49,758 nucleotides of DNA from Guillardia theta CCMP2712 (lineage: Eukaryota; Cryptophyceae; Pyrenomonadales; Geminigeraceae): contig NW_005434479.1 in the NCBI RefSeq assembly GCF_000315625.1, positions 13,454-63,211 of the forward strand, given 5' to 3'. The position numbers were made by a program, and so were the translations under genes. The notes beneath the pieces were generated by a model. It had not been told where the DNA came from, made no database searches, and worked only from the letters and a program-made list of their open reading frames with translations. Positions 23,883 through 34,900 of this stretch are shown here, piece after piece. Numbering within the stretch: the first letter of the stretch is position 1; each line of letters starts with the position of its first letter.

Positions 23883-25987
23883 CCAAGAAGTAATTCTACC
23901 TCATTGATGTTATCAAATCGTTTGAGTTGGCGCTGAAGTTCCAACGAGAGGACGAGAAGAACATCTTCAATCTCTGAGGCGTCCTCGACCACAGAAATCC
24001 CTATCCCCTGTTCTCCTCCCCCTCCTTCATCTCCTCCCTGAGACCTTTCGTCTCTTTCTAGCGATAAAAGCGCTCTTTCCGTGTACTAGAAACAGCTCAG
24101 TGGTTTGGATTGCAAACCTGTTAAATCTCCAGCTCATCCCTCCTCCTCGTCTTCCTCCTCCTCATGCATCCATTACATGTGTCACTCCCTGACCTTCTTT
24201 CTCCTTTCTTCCTCTTCCTCCCCCATTTCTGTCCCTCTCCTCTTCATACCTTACTGCTATCCTCCTGCTCCAATATCTCCAAGACGAGCTTCCTGGGGAT
24301 GGCGGGGATGGAAGGCGGCAGGCTCACTCGGTCCTCTTCATTGTTCTGCTCCACAAACCCAAACCTCGTGAAGATGGCAAGGTTGGGAACCTGCAGGAGG
24401 AGAACGATGGGGAGAGAGGGAGACGAAGAGGGAGACGAAGAGGGAGAGGGAGAGAGGATGTAAGAAGGGAGTTGAAGGTAATTTGCAAGTACGACATGCC
24501 AGACAAGACGAGGAAGAGAAGCAGGGGGAGCACGGGGGGGCGGGGGGAGAGGGGGGTAGAAAGGTGAGTGGGAAGAGCGCGCAGGAGGGGGAGAGGGGCA
24601 GGGTGTCAGCTGAAGAAAGGGGGCAGGAATCTCACATTGCGAGCATAAGGATGGGTCAACTCTTCTCCGGCCTCGATGTCTCTGCACGCTTCTGCACAGA
24701 TCCGATCGCCATGCTGGATGAGGCGACAGTTCGGCTCGCGATCGTGATTGAGCAGGTCGATGAAGGGAACAAGCCCTCCTCGCGACCTCTTCTTCCCATC
24801 AACCTTGTCACTGGATCAGGCACAGAGGTAGCAGCAGCAGCAGCAGCAGCATTCACCTGCTGATCCCAGAAGTGGAAGCATCTTGACAATACCTGATGAG
24901 GAATGAGAGATGGGCGGGCAAGAGTGTCGAGGAGGAAGGAAGGTAACGACAGAGAGGGAGGGGGCGGCTAGGTGAAGAATGCTGACCATGCTGTTGGCCC
25001 AGAACAGCACAGGAGGGACCCCTCCCGTCCCCTTGAGCTTCTCCCACGCAGCTCGCAGCTTCGCGCGATGGTCAAGGAGGAGGAGAGAGACATGCGGGTC
25101 GACGGTTGCGAACTCCTCGAGCATGGCGCGGGTGAGGTTGGAAGGGATCTCCTTGCTGTCGGTGGTTGGGAAGAGCCACCAATACTCCGACCAGAAACCT
25201 TGACAGAAGTCATGAAGCATGTAGAAAGAAGAGGAGGAGAGAGGAAGGGAGAAGAAGGGAGAGGAAAGGAGAGGAAAGGAGAGGAGGAAGGAGACGTGCT
25301 AGTGGCAGTGGTGGAAATGTGAAGGATGGAAAGGAGGAAGAAGTCTGGGAGAAATGAGATATTGGAAGGATAGAGAGGGAGCTGAAGAGAGGAGGTAGTG
25401 AGAGGAGAGAGAAGGAGAGGAGAGGAGAAGGTAGTGAGAAATGAGGAAAGAGAAGGAGAGGAGAGTTTAAGCAGAGATCACCCGTGCCATCGAAAGCGGC
25501 TTTCTCAAGCACCTCCATCAGTTTGCCAGTCAAAGCGATCTCAGAGGTCCAGGCAATTCGCTTCTTGTCGAGGTCGCTTATGTTTCCTGCCACACGTGCT
25601 GTCAGAGAGATTCAAGAGAGAAGAGAACATGCCTGCTGCATCTATCACCACCTGCCCGTCCTCGTACTTCACATCCTCAAGATCGATCTCGTGGAAGATG
25701 CAGAACTCCAGAGGAACAGCAACTGTTACATCCCCTGACGACAGATGTTCAAAGTTTGAGGAGGCAGAGACATCGAGAAGAAGGCATTGACAAGGTCTCA
25801 CCTGCCTTGAACGATCTGTTTGCGAACAACCCTCGTCCTCGCATCCCACTGTCAAGATCAGCATATACCTCCAAAGGATACTGCAAATGCACACAAGTCA
25901 GGGAGTCTTAAACATTGTTCACCATCCCACCTTGGAAAGAATCTCATGAAACCTTTCCTTCGTCCTCTCTTCATCGGATTTTTTCAT
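22583..25987 (-). CDS. SET-domain protein lysine methyltransferase, Rubisco-LSMT/SETD3-6 type
   Basis: SET enzymes of this class transfer methyl groups from S-adenosylmethionine to lysine (or histidine, in SETD3) of non-histone or histone targets. Exon 1 (25987-25931) gives a 19-residue start. Exon 2 (25880-25802) and exon 3 (25734-25652) give SGMRGRGLFANRSFKAGDV, the usual SET opening. An insert (KRIAWTSEIALTGKLMEVL, then FWSEYWWLFPTT) leads to PVLFWANSMVLSRCFHFWDQ. Then comes GGLVPFIDLLNHDREPNC, which carries the NHxxxPN AdoMet site, and DIEAGEELTHPY with the catalytic Tyr. VPNLAIFTRFGFVEQNNEED follows, the family YGFxxxNN segment. Later exons near 23900 and 23550 fit the helical substrate-binding region. 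The final exon and the stop at 22583 are tentative, and the exon 3/4 join is unresolved. Introns hold several microsatellites. Confidence 0.85.
22788..22857. repeat. GAGAGGAG 8-bp tandem repeat in SET gene intron
   Basis: About eight near-perfect GAGAGGAG units; pyrimidine-rich on the transcribed (minus) sense. Confidence 0.9.
23701..23882. repeat. Compound minisatellite in SET gene intron
   Basis: GGGA units, then GGTG, then about ten GGCAGGGA 8-mers, then GCAGGA hexamers like those at the left edge of the window. It lies in an intron between the exons near 23900 and 23550. Confidence 0.9.
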
Positions 25988-26348
25988 TTCTTGCTGATTT
26001 CATTCAACAAGGACCTGTCAAGAAGGAACTCAATGGAGTATAAATTGCTGGAGATGCGAAGACTTCCTAATGTACAGACAAGAAACTGGAACAACAACCG
26101 TCTTATTCGCATCACTTCACCTCCTTTCCTCCCTCCCTTCACCCTCCCTCTCTCCTTCGCCCTGCACTTCGTGCTTCAATCATTCCCCGACGGCCTCATT
26201 TCGTAAAGTCCACATCCCCACTCTGACCAATAGGATGGTACCGATTGATATGCCACCACCATACTCCCTAGCACCTTCCTACGACTCCTATAACCCTACC
26301 CCTTCCGAGCTAGACATACGGAGGGGTGCTTCCAATCGTGGCTTTTAG
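25988..26348. other. Upstream region of the SET gene
   Basis: No gene seen. On the minus strand an AATTTATACTCC stretch about 55 bases above the ATG could serve as a TATA element. Confidence 0.4.
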
Positions 26349-26611
26349 CATCGCTCCATATCTACATGACCATCGCTCCATATCTACATGACCATCGCTC
26401 CATATCTACATGACCATCGCTCCATATCTACATGACCATCGCTCCATATCTACATGACCATCGCTCCATATCTACATGACCATCGCTCCATATCTACATG
26501 ACCATCGCTCCATATCTACATGACCATCGCTCCATATCTACATGACCATCGCTCCATATCTACATGACCATCGCTCCATATCTACATGACCATCGCTCCA
26601 TATCTACATGA
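26349..26611. repeat. 22-bp satellite, 12 copies
   Basis: Twelve almost identical head-to-tail copies of a 22-bp unit beginning CATCGCTCCATATCTACATG. The last copy loses its final base. Two degenerate copies reappear at 28234-28275, beyond the duplicated block. No spacers, so not CRISPR. Confidence 0.97.
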
Positions 26612-26859
26612 TCGTCACTCCTTCGTGCCCTCTTCCCCTCCTTTCCATGATCCTCTTTCCTCACAACACGATCATCCCCTCCTCGTCGCTTGCATTTCTC
26701 GTCCTTACTTATCACTCTCTCGTATCCTTCTATTTTTCGATTGAAATTCATCTCCCTAATGTTTCACACACTTTCCTCCCATTGTCTTGTCTTCCACCTT
26801 GTCGTCTTGTGCATCAACTCATCGATGTAGAATGACGTTTATCCCTTTCATATTATTGA

Positions 26860-26946
26860 CGTGATAGTCCTAGTCTTCCAAGTTCATTCGTGATAGTCTT
26901 AGTCTACGAAGTTCATTCGTGATAGCCTTAGTCTTCCAAGTGTGTC
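26860..26946. repeat. 29-bp tandem repeat, three copies
   Basis: Units beginning CGTGATAGTC at 26860, 26889 and 26918 with few substitutions. The third runs into duplicated block A. Confidence 0.9.
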
Positions 26947-28228
26947 ACTCGTCTCATTCATGCATCTTTGCCCTCCTTTCCCATTTGTCCTCATCACGAT
27001 CCTACTCTTGCTGAATGACCTCCCCTCCATACCTCCCCCCCTCCCCCCCCGACCTTCACCCCCTATGGTGCCTTTGCTTGTCGTAGCGCTTCTCGTCATT
27101 GCGTATCATGGCATCCTGTCTTTCATCCACTGCCATGGTTGTCGATCAATCGACACAGTCAGCTGCTCCCTCCTCGCCTGCCAGCTCTTTCTTGGCTGAG
27201 AAGTCTGATCAACTCGAGCAGGCGCGGGAAGCTGTAGACAGGAGACTTGACGGATGTACTGACAACTGTGTCGTCAATGCCGTCGGCAGCCTGTCTACAA
27301 CCCCGAGAGCACACGAGAAAGCGCACTTCCACACCAAAGGATTCTTGTGAAGGCATGTAAGCTCCCCATGAATGATGTAAATTGCCACTTGGGTGGGTTC
27401 AAGACCTGGAGTATTATAAAAAGAGAATCTGCTTTACAGCGCTTTGTTGACAGTGCCCAGGGAAATTGGCGTGAAGAGAGCAGGATCAACAATTCTTACA
27501 GCATTTAGTTCATATTAATCTATCCAGAAGTCGATGGCGTTGAGGTTCATCGACATGATCTTTCCGTATGTGAGGGCCCTGACCTGCAGCGGCAGTGAGA
27601 TCAAACATCCTCTGCCGGCCAGCCCCGACCTGTCCGTTCCGGCAGACGTGGATCGAGTACTGACAGAAGTGACCCTGAATGAGAGTGAGCACAGAGAGGA
27701 GGAGATGGCTTCCAGAACAACAATGATCTACAGAGAAAGGAACGAGGGGTGTGCTAGGAGGAGGAATGTGTGTAACGACCTCTGCCGTGCAATAGCTTCC
27801 GTTGAAAATCAAGCGGTAGGGAGGCCACCTGAGGCATGGCTTGTCAAGAGCGTCTCGATCGAGATGTCTTGTGCTCACAAGCTGTCGGGCAGTGTGAGCA
27901 TCAAAGCTCCCTCATGGTCTCCTCTTGGTGAACTTCCTGTGACTAGCCCGTTGAAGAGGCAGCGACGTCCTTCACGCCTGGCGAACACAGGGCCGTAGAC
28001 CTTAGCCATGATCAGCACAAGAAGAGGCCATGTGGGTGTTGAGCAAGCACCGGCTCGTTTGTCGCTTTGAAGCTGAGAGGTGCCAACACTCGTCAGGCTG
28101 GACAACAACGCTCGAGCTTCACTCACCCGTTCTGCAAGTTGAGCATATGCTGCTCGTAGTCGCCCAGTAGGATTGATACCTGCCGTTCGAGCTGGAGGAA
28201 GCGAGCTTCGAGAGACGTGTTCCTGCGC
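26931..28228. repeat. Duplicated block, copy A
   Basis: Two segments match copy B in the same orientation: 26931-27022 to 39088-39179, and 27309-28228 to 39180-40099. The long segment has no length difference and only about ten substitutions in 920 bases. Copy A has an extra 286 bases (27023-27308). A 154-aa plus-strand frame at 27534-27998 and minus-strand frames are shared by both copies, but I cannot tell which, if any, is translated. Confidence 0.93.
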
Positions 28229-28256
28229 ACTACATCACCATCTACATGACCATCGC

Positions 28257-28583
28257 TCATACCTTATCTACATGACCATCGATAACCCTTTCATACGGGG
28301 GCAAGCCACTGACAATCATTTGAGATCCATCTTCCTTGAATCCAATCTTGCGATAAATTGGTAACCATTTCTCAATCAATAGAGTCTTATCCTGATCCGT
28401 TGCCCTAAGCTGATACATACCTAGATACTTAACTCCCTTCCATCTCTTTGTCTGAATAGGATCCAAAGGTATTTCCACTAACAATATTCTGAAAATCTGC
28501 TTGCTGAACCGGAAATCCTTCGGTAGTGTCAAAGGGTACATACCACAACTTGATCTTTGTATTTTTACAAAATCACCCTGCAA
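28257..28583 (-). other. AT-rich open frame of unknown origin, 108 codons
   Basis: This 300-base stretch is visibly richer in A/T than its flanks and encodes, on the minus strand, an uninterrupted protein-like sequence (for example VKYLGMYQLRATDQDKTLL, then EKWLPIYRKIGF and VSGLPPYERVIDG). Its end runs into satellite remnants, so it looks truncated. I do not recognise it. A transferred fragment from an organelle, nucleomorph, virus or mobile element is possible. Confidence 0.35.
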
Positions 28584-30823
28584 GATGCGAATGCTGATAT
28601 CTATTCAGCTGAGGAATCAGCTAGTGCTGAATCCTCTGATCAGGAACCAGTCCTCTCCAATCGGACTCTCGTGAATGTGCTGATGAACTCCAAAAATTTC
28701 AATTCTAGTCGCATTCCGATCTACAAAGGTTCTCCTACATGCTCGAGCACGATATCATCGAACCGTCCAACAGTGAGTTTGTCTTTCCTGTGCTTTTCAG
28801 TCGACGTCCCAACGATCCACGCTCCCCAACTGATCCCAAAAGCTACCGTTTTTGCTGCGACCTTCGCCGCTTGAACCAAGTCGTCTTCAATCAGCAGACC
28901 GCCGCAACTCCTACAGTCGACGAGATCACGGTTGGAAAAGATCGCCGACATCGTCCGTCAAGGCCAGCAAGTCCTTCATGATCTGCCCAATACGTTCGCT
29001 CATATTGATGACATAGTAATCGCTACGTATTCGACCTGGGAAGCCCACGCCGATCATGTTCGAGCCGTGCTGACACGCTGTCGCGAACATCAGATTTTTC
29101 TCAAGAAAGAGAAAGCTCAATTCTTCCGTACCAGTGTTGACTTCTTAGTTTAGTTAGGCCACCGCGTCTCCGCCGACGGACGGTGACGACGCAACATTCC
29201 AAGACGGCGGCTATCTCCGCGTTGCCGCTACAAACGACTACCAAACGCCCCGGCCTGACTGACCTTCTCCGCAAGGGCGCTCAGTTTCTGTGGACGGCAG
29301 CATGTCAAAGCGCGTTCGACAGCCTTTCTCGACTGCAGTCGCTCCTCATCACGAGCAACTCTCTCGCCCAGAGGACGGCTTCTTGCTCGCCTTCACCGTC
29401 AGCGCCTTGCAGCCTTTGTTGGACCCCTATTATCCAACGTCTCTGCGCCAAGTCTTTTGTAACTTCTTGTTTTACACAGATTCGTTGCGCCGCATTCGCC
29501 TGTGTATTCCGCAAGCCTTGCGTCGAGAAGTTCTCTTCCGCGCCCATGACCTTCAGTCCCACCTCGATTGGCCCCAGCTTCGGAAAGACACCGAGCTCTA
29601 CATCCTGTCACATGCCAGCATTGTCTTCAAGGGAAATCTTACCGTCAACGACCCATGGGCAAACCTCATTCCCATGCCGTTCCCTCGACACGCTTCGAAG
29701 TCGTCAGTCTCGACTTCAAGCTGACTGGCTCCCACGAACTCGAGACAAGAACGATGCCAATCTTCTCTTCATTGACGAGTTCACAGGGTGAGTTTACACT
29801 CACCCCCTGCAAGAAATCGATCACCTCCAAACAAGGCTGCTCAAAAATTCATCATGCAAAACCGTCAAGTCCTTATCAGCGACAGCGCTGCCATCTTTTC
29901 GTCCAGCCTGATTCTGGAACGCGCTCTTCAAGATGCTAAACGTTCACGTGAAGCATTCGTCGCCTTCTATGCCTCAAAGCAATGGTCGACCCGAGCGTAT
30001 GAACTCCGTCGTCCTCGAAGCTCTACGTATCTACACCACGCAGTATCTGGAGACTCACCTTAACTCAGCTGTCCGCCGTCCCATCGGTTTCAGCCCTTTC
30101 GAAGTCATGTTCGGCAAACATATCAGGACGCAACTTTCTCTGCCTTCACCTGACGATCATCAGCACGAGACCCTCGACTCCGACATTCGCGAAGCAACCG
30201 AGGTCAGCGCCGAAGCGAGCTGCTCTCGAAGCTGCAGCGCGTGCCACCGAAGCTCGCCTTGCCCAAGTCCGTCGTCCCTGCCGCTATCAAGTTGGAGATC
30301 TGGCTTGGCTCTCAACCACCAACCTCAACATCCCCCTCGCTTCGTTGGTCCCTTCCGCATCCTGGAATTTGTTTCAGACAACACCGTTCGTCTCGACCTC
30401 TCTCCTCGCTTCGCATCGATCAGAAACACCGTCATCAACATCAAGTGGCTTCGTCCGCATACAGAGCGCGACCCTGCCTATCAAGATCCCCAGCGACCAC
30501 CCGAACCTCTGGCCACCAGAGACGGCTTGGAATACGAGATCGAGAGCATCCTCAGCAAACGTCGTCGCGGTCGAGGTATTCAGTACCTTGTTAAGTGGAC
30601 AGGCTATGATCAAGTCAGCGAGAACAATTGGCTTCCTGCTCGTGAATTGCAGAAGAAATCAGGTCTCCGCGAACTCATTCGTCATCCAACGCGCTGGGCT
30701 CATCCGACTGGTTTGAAGTGGAACTTTAATTCCTGTCGTTCCTCTCCTCATGGTAAGAGCGAAGGTCAAGTTGGAACTGAGTTGTCTAGCGCAGGTGGGA
30801 GCCTAGCGATGTTGTATCAATGA
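28557..30823 (+). mobile_element. Decayed Ty3/gypsy retrotransposon (chromovirus) pol fragment
   Basis: Pieces of a pol polyprotein in order but in different frames. Reverse transcriptase: MLEHDIIEPSNSEFVFPVLF, FCCDLRRLNQVVF, then HIDDIVIATYSTWEAH and FFRTSVDFLV; the active-site YxDD is here HIDD, and about 60 residues before it are missing. RNase H/connection start: GLTDLLRKGAQFLWTAACQ. Integrase: FYTDSLRRIRLCIPQALRR, WPQLRKDTELY, then SMPQSNGRPERMN. A C-terminal chromodomain: YEIESILSKRR, GRGIQYLVKWTGYD, NNWLPARELQKK. Many frameshifts and stops make it inactive. No protease or gag was found. A 3' LTR may begin near 30810, but no matching 5' LTR is visible. Confidence 0.9.
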
Positions 30824-31218
30824 GGATCCGGAAACACACGCCGATACTCGTCGGAGTCTGAATTTCCCCCACTTGCATGCACAGCGAGTGTGGTGGTTGT
30901 GCGTAGTTTACCTCCCAGTAAACTTAGAGACTTCTATCTTCTGCTTCTCTATCTTCTCCATCCTTACTTTACTCGTGTCGTTGACAATCTCTGTGTTGTG
31001 TATACAACAGACTTGGTTAATTTCAACATCGTCAAAACAGATAACATCGCGAGCGTCGCAACCGTCGAACCACTACGGACCGTATATTTTCAACCGCTAC
31101 TAAACCGAATAGGCGTAATATCGCAGTGATCCACAATGATGGCTGACCTGAACGTCCAAGTCACTCATGACCGTACGGTCCACCGTCAGTCCAAGTCCTT
31201 GCTAAAAAAAACAGGTGC
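30824..31218. other. Possible 3' LTR remnant
   Basis: Follows the chromodomain and a purine-rich GGTGGGAGCC. It starts TGTTGTATC near 30810 and has no coding content. Without a second copy the LTR assignment is a guess. Confidence 0.3.
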
Positions 31219-31318
31219 GACCGTAACTTAATAAAGAACACGAGACCGTAACTTAATAAAGAACACGAGACCGTAACTTAATAAAGAACACGAGGCCGTA
31301 ACTTAATAAAGAAAACTG
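31219..31318. repeat. 25-bp tandem repeat, four copies, each with AATAAA
   Basis: Units starting GACCGTAACTTAATAAAG at 31219, 31244, 31269 and 31294. Every unit contains an AATAAA hexamer. The fourth unit diverges at its end. Confidence 0.95.
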
Positions 31319-31414
31319 ACACGAGTTTTTGGTGGAAAGCTCCATGCATTCACATTCTTCCGCGTATCCTGTACGATCTCGGACCTACAGCAGGTCACAG
31401 AGGGCTGATCGGCA

Positions 31415-31645
31415 GATCGGCAACGCCGAATAATGTTTTAAAGCGACCAGCTGTAGGTCACTGCTGCTCGCTGTGATAGTAACGGCGGTACTAGGAGGGA
31501 GGAGATCACAACATAGTGTAATGTTACGCGTTGCTATCGGAAACAAGATGTGTATTGCCGTACTGTTTATTACTCATCGCCACTCAAGGGCCTCTTCCTC
31601 TGGGCTCGGGATTGCGCTTTAAAACATTATTCGGAGTTACCGATC
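31415..31645. mobile_element. 231-bp MITE-like element with 31-bp terminal inverted repeats
   Basis: 31415-31445 is the reverse complement of 31615-31645 at 29 of 31 positions, and the match ends exactly at GATC on both sides. There is no coding capacity between the arms. No clear target-site duplication was found. It may be a non-autonomous DNA transposon or a large hairpin. Confidence 0.6.
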
Positions 31646-31762
31646 GGTGGCACCACCCACCTCAGGGCTCACTGCAGGCGGGGGTAGTCATTACTACCGC
31701 AATCACTTCAAAAGGGAAGGAAGGGACCGGAAAAAGGCAGAGGAGCGGATGTACAACCCTGC

Positions 31763-31885
31763 AGGGAGGGCGGGAGGGAGGGAGGGAGGAGAGGGAGGGA
31801 GGGAGGAGAGGGAGGGAGGGAGGGAGGGAGGGAGGGGGGCAGGGGGAGGGAGGGAGGAAGGGAGGGAGGGAGGGAGGGAGGGAAG
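31763..31885. repeat. GGGA tetranucleotide tract
   Basis: Imperfect GGGA repeats directly upstream of the SSD protein gene. ORFs inside it on both strands are low-complexity artefacts. Confidence 0.95.
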
Positions 31886-31927
31886 AGCAGAGCAAAGCAG
31901 GAGAGGGATGGACAATCTGCTGGATTG

Positions 31928-34900
31928 ATGATATACACTCTTGCAGGAAACATGGAAAGCTTATTTTCATTGTCTGTACAACCTGCAAGAAAGAACTTGT
32001 TCAGAGATGATGAAGGGCGACTTGTATTTCTGAATTACGTTGTCAGGTGTCCTTGCATTTCTCTCTTCCTCGCGATCATGATTGCCCTTGCCGTGTCTAT
32101 CATCCCTCTTGCTGCTTTCAGCGAGAATCCATTCACTGACGATCAAGCACAATATGTGTTGAATGACGTCAGATCGATCAAGTATGATACATTGCGACTC
32201 GCATCAGAAGCAGTTTCAGCGGATAGAAGCAAAGTCATGGTTGAAGTTGAGAAGACGCCTCTAAAGACCCAATCTGAGTCAGTCGGCATCTTCTACTGGA
32301 TATATGAAGCCAAGACAGATCAAGGCATCTTCACAAGAGATGCAATGATGGACATCCACAAGGCAGAGACAGAGATCATGAAAGATCCCCGTTACAAAGA
32401 TTACTGCTTGAGAAGTTACGGTAACGCCACGATGTATGAGCAGACAGAATGTGCACGTCCCTTGTCGGCGACTCTCATTTTCTTTGCGGAAGAATGGGAT
32501 TCAGCGCTTGTGAAATCCGTCACTGACCGTCTCAAACAACCAGGACTGGCCGAGTTGTACAAGAAGCTTGGTGATGACATTCATGTCTTGTCCTGTTCAC
32601 TGACTCATTGTCTTGTAGCTCCATGCCTTGAGTTCTACAGTAACTGTGAGACGGCTCGCAAAGGTGTGTCAGTAGCGGACTATGCGGAGGCACAGAAACT
32701 CTCTGACGACATCACGGGCATCATGAAATGGTGGAATGGGAAGAACACGGAAGTGGCTGGAGATGCAAAGTGAGTTGAATGCGTCTTTGAAGTTCCCTGA
32801 CTTGACTGACATGATTTGCTTTCCAGAGAGATTGCACAGTTCTGTGCTCTTCTACGACAGTTTCCTACGAGACTACCTTACATCGACTTCTACTTTGATG
32901 GAGGCTTTACTTCAGAGAATCCGATCAGCATGTACTCACGCTCCTTGTACCAATGGGGGGGACCACTGAAGGGCTACACGCTCGTGGACGGAGAGCAAAA
33001 AGACAAACAGGATCAAGGTCTGTAAGCGAGATGACTGTTGAGAGAATGACAACTAACTTGCCAGAGTTGAAGAAATGGATCGTAGACAATCATCTCAACG
33101 AAATCAACAAGGCAGCAAGCTCGAGCTACAGTAATCATGTAAATTTGTTCTACTTCATGTCCGCATTGATCTTCGATGTCTTCACACGGATCCTTGCCGC
33201 CGACGCAATGAACGCCTTGATGAGCCTCCTCATGGTCTTTTTCTACGTCTGGTACATGACCGGCTCGGGCTTCCTCGCAATGATCGGCATGATCGAGATC
33301 ATCCTCAGCCTCCCGACCGCCTGGTTCTTTGTGCGATTCATCTTCCAAATCAAATATTTCGGCGGGCTGAACATGCTGTGCATCTTCATTGTGTGCGCGA
33401 TCGGAGCCGACGACATCTTCGTGTTCATGGACGCGTACAACCAGTCCAAGGTCAAGGGGAAGCATGTCAACAAGGACTTGGCCACGAGGATGAGCTGGGT
33501 CTACAGGAAGTCAGGACTCTCCATGTTCCTCACCTCTGCTACGACTTGCGCTGCATTCCTCTGTTGCCTCTCCTCCCCCATCGCCGGCACTCAAAGTTTT
33601 GGCATTTTTGCGGCTCTTGTCATCCTTGCTGATTATCTCTATGTGATGAGCATGTAGGTTTTGTTCACCTGCTGAGCTTCAGCTGGTGTGTGCTCTTCTC
33701 ACATTTTCCTTGCAGATTTTGTACGGCTGTAGTCGTCTATCACGATTATTTCGAAAAGCCGCCGTTGTGCCGGTTGGCAGGATGTTGTGGATGCTGCGTG
33801 AAAGATTGTTCAAGAATCAGACCACGCTCGACCGAACTTGCTCTTCAAAACAGCCACGAGGACGGGAGAGAATCTGAAGCAGAGGACAAGATCACTGTCT
33901 TCTTCTCCACTACCTTCTCCAACTTCATCTTGGACTACAGGTCGAGGATAGGGATTGCCATTGTCCTCATCGGATGGTTGATCCCTGCGCTTATCTACAC
34001 GACCAAGTTGAAGCCCACGACCAGGACTGAGCAGTTCTTGAAGGACAGTCATCCCCTGCAGCGTTCACTCTCCATTCTCGCCGACCAGTTTCCCACCTCC
34101 TCGCAAGACCGCGGGCTTGACGTGTTCTACGTGTGGGGCCTGGAGGACCTCAGCAGGAAGGGAGTGAACCAGCTGTTGGATGACAAGTTCCTCGGAGAGG
34201 CAACGTTCAATTCCTCCTGGAAATTTTCTCCTGCATGCCAGCAGAAGATCTTCGAAGTCTGCCTTCACATCTACAGTTCGCAAGACCTGAACGAGCTGAT
34301 CAAGCTCAAAGACGATGCGACTCTGTCACATCGCTGCTTCCTCTCTGAGTGGAAGGAGGCAGTGGACAAGGAGAGCTGGGGAAACTCACAGGGATGGGTT
34401 GACACCGAGCAGGTGGACAAAAAGATGCAGCAGTTCTTGTCAATGTCGACGAGGCAGTCAACCAGCAACCAGCTCATGCTGGACTACTACAACGAGCTGG
34501 GAGCTGACCAGATTGGCTTTGATGGGAGGCAGCTGAGGTTTATAGCCATCTCTGTGGAGGCTAAACATCTCGACCAATGGAGCAATCCGTCAGAGAGCTT
34601 CACTCGCTCCTACTACGACCAATTCAGCCGGCTCGGCGACGAGTTCAACAAGATAGCCGAGGCAGAGTGCGGGGAGGTGACGATGACGGATATGGACAAG
34701 AGGTTCATCTTGATGAACAACCAGAAGATCTATCGCACCTCGGCCATCCAAGGAGCGGGTATCGGGATTGCAATAGCCTTTGGCGTGCTTCTTCTGGCCA
34801 CGCGGTCCCTTCTCATCTCCTTCTTTTCCTCTCTGTCCATCCTCGCGACCATGCTCTCCGTGATCGGCCTTACGACGATGATGGGATGGGAGCTCGGGAC

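Noticed and set aside
26349-26611. CRISPR-like appearance of the 22-bp array
   Set aside because: Units are contiguous with no unique spacers, in a eukaryotic genome; it is a simple satellite.
27534-27998. 154-codon plus-strand frame, repeated at 39405-39869
   Set aside because: Identical in both copies because the DNA is duplicated. No motif or splice context was found, and candidate minus-strand coding sequence adjoins copy B, so it is not called as a gene.
31662-31988. Pro/Ser-rich frames on the minus strand before the SSD gene
   Set aside because: Generated by the GGGA repeat; no coding evidence.
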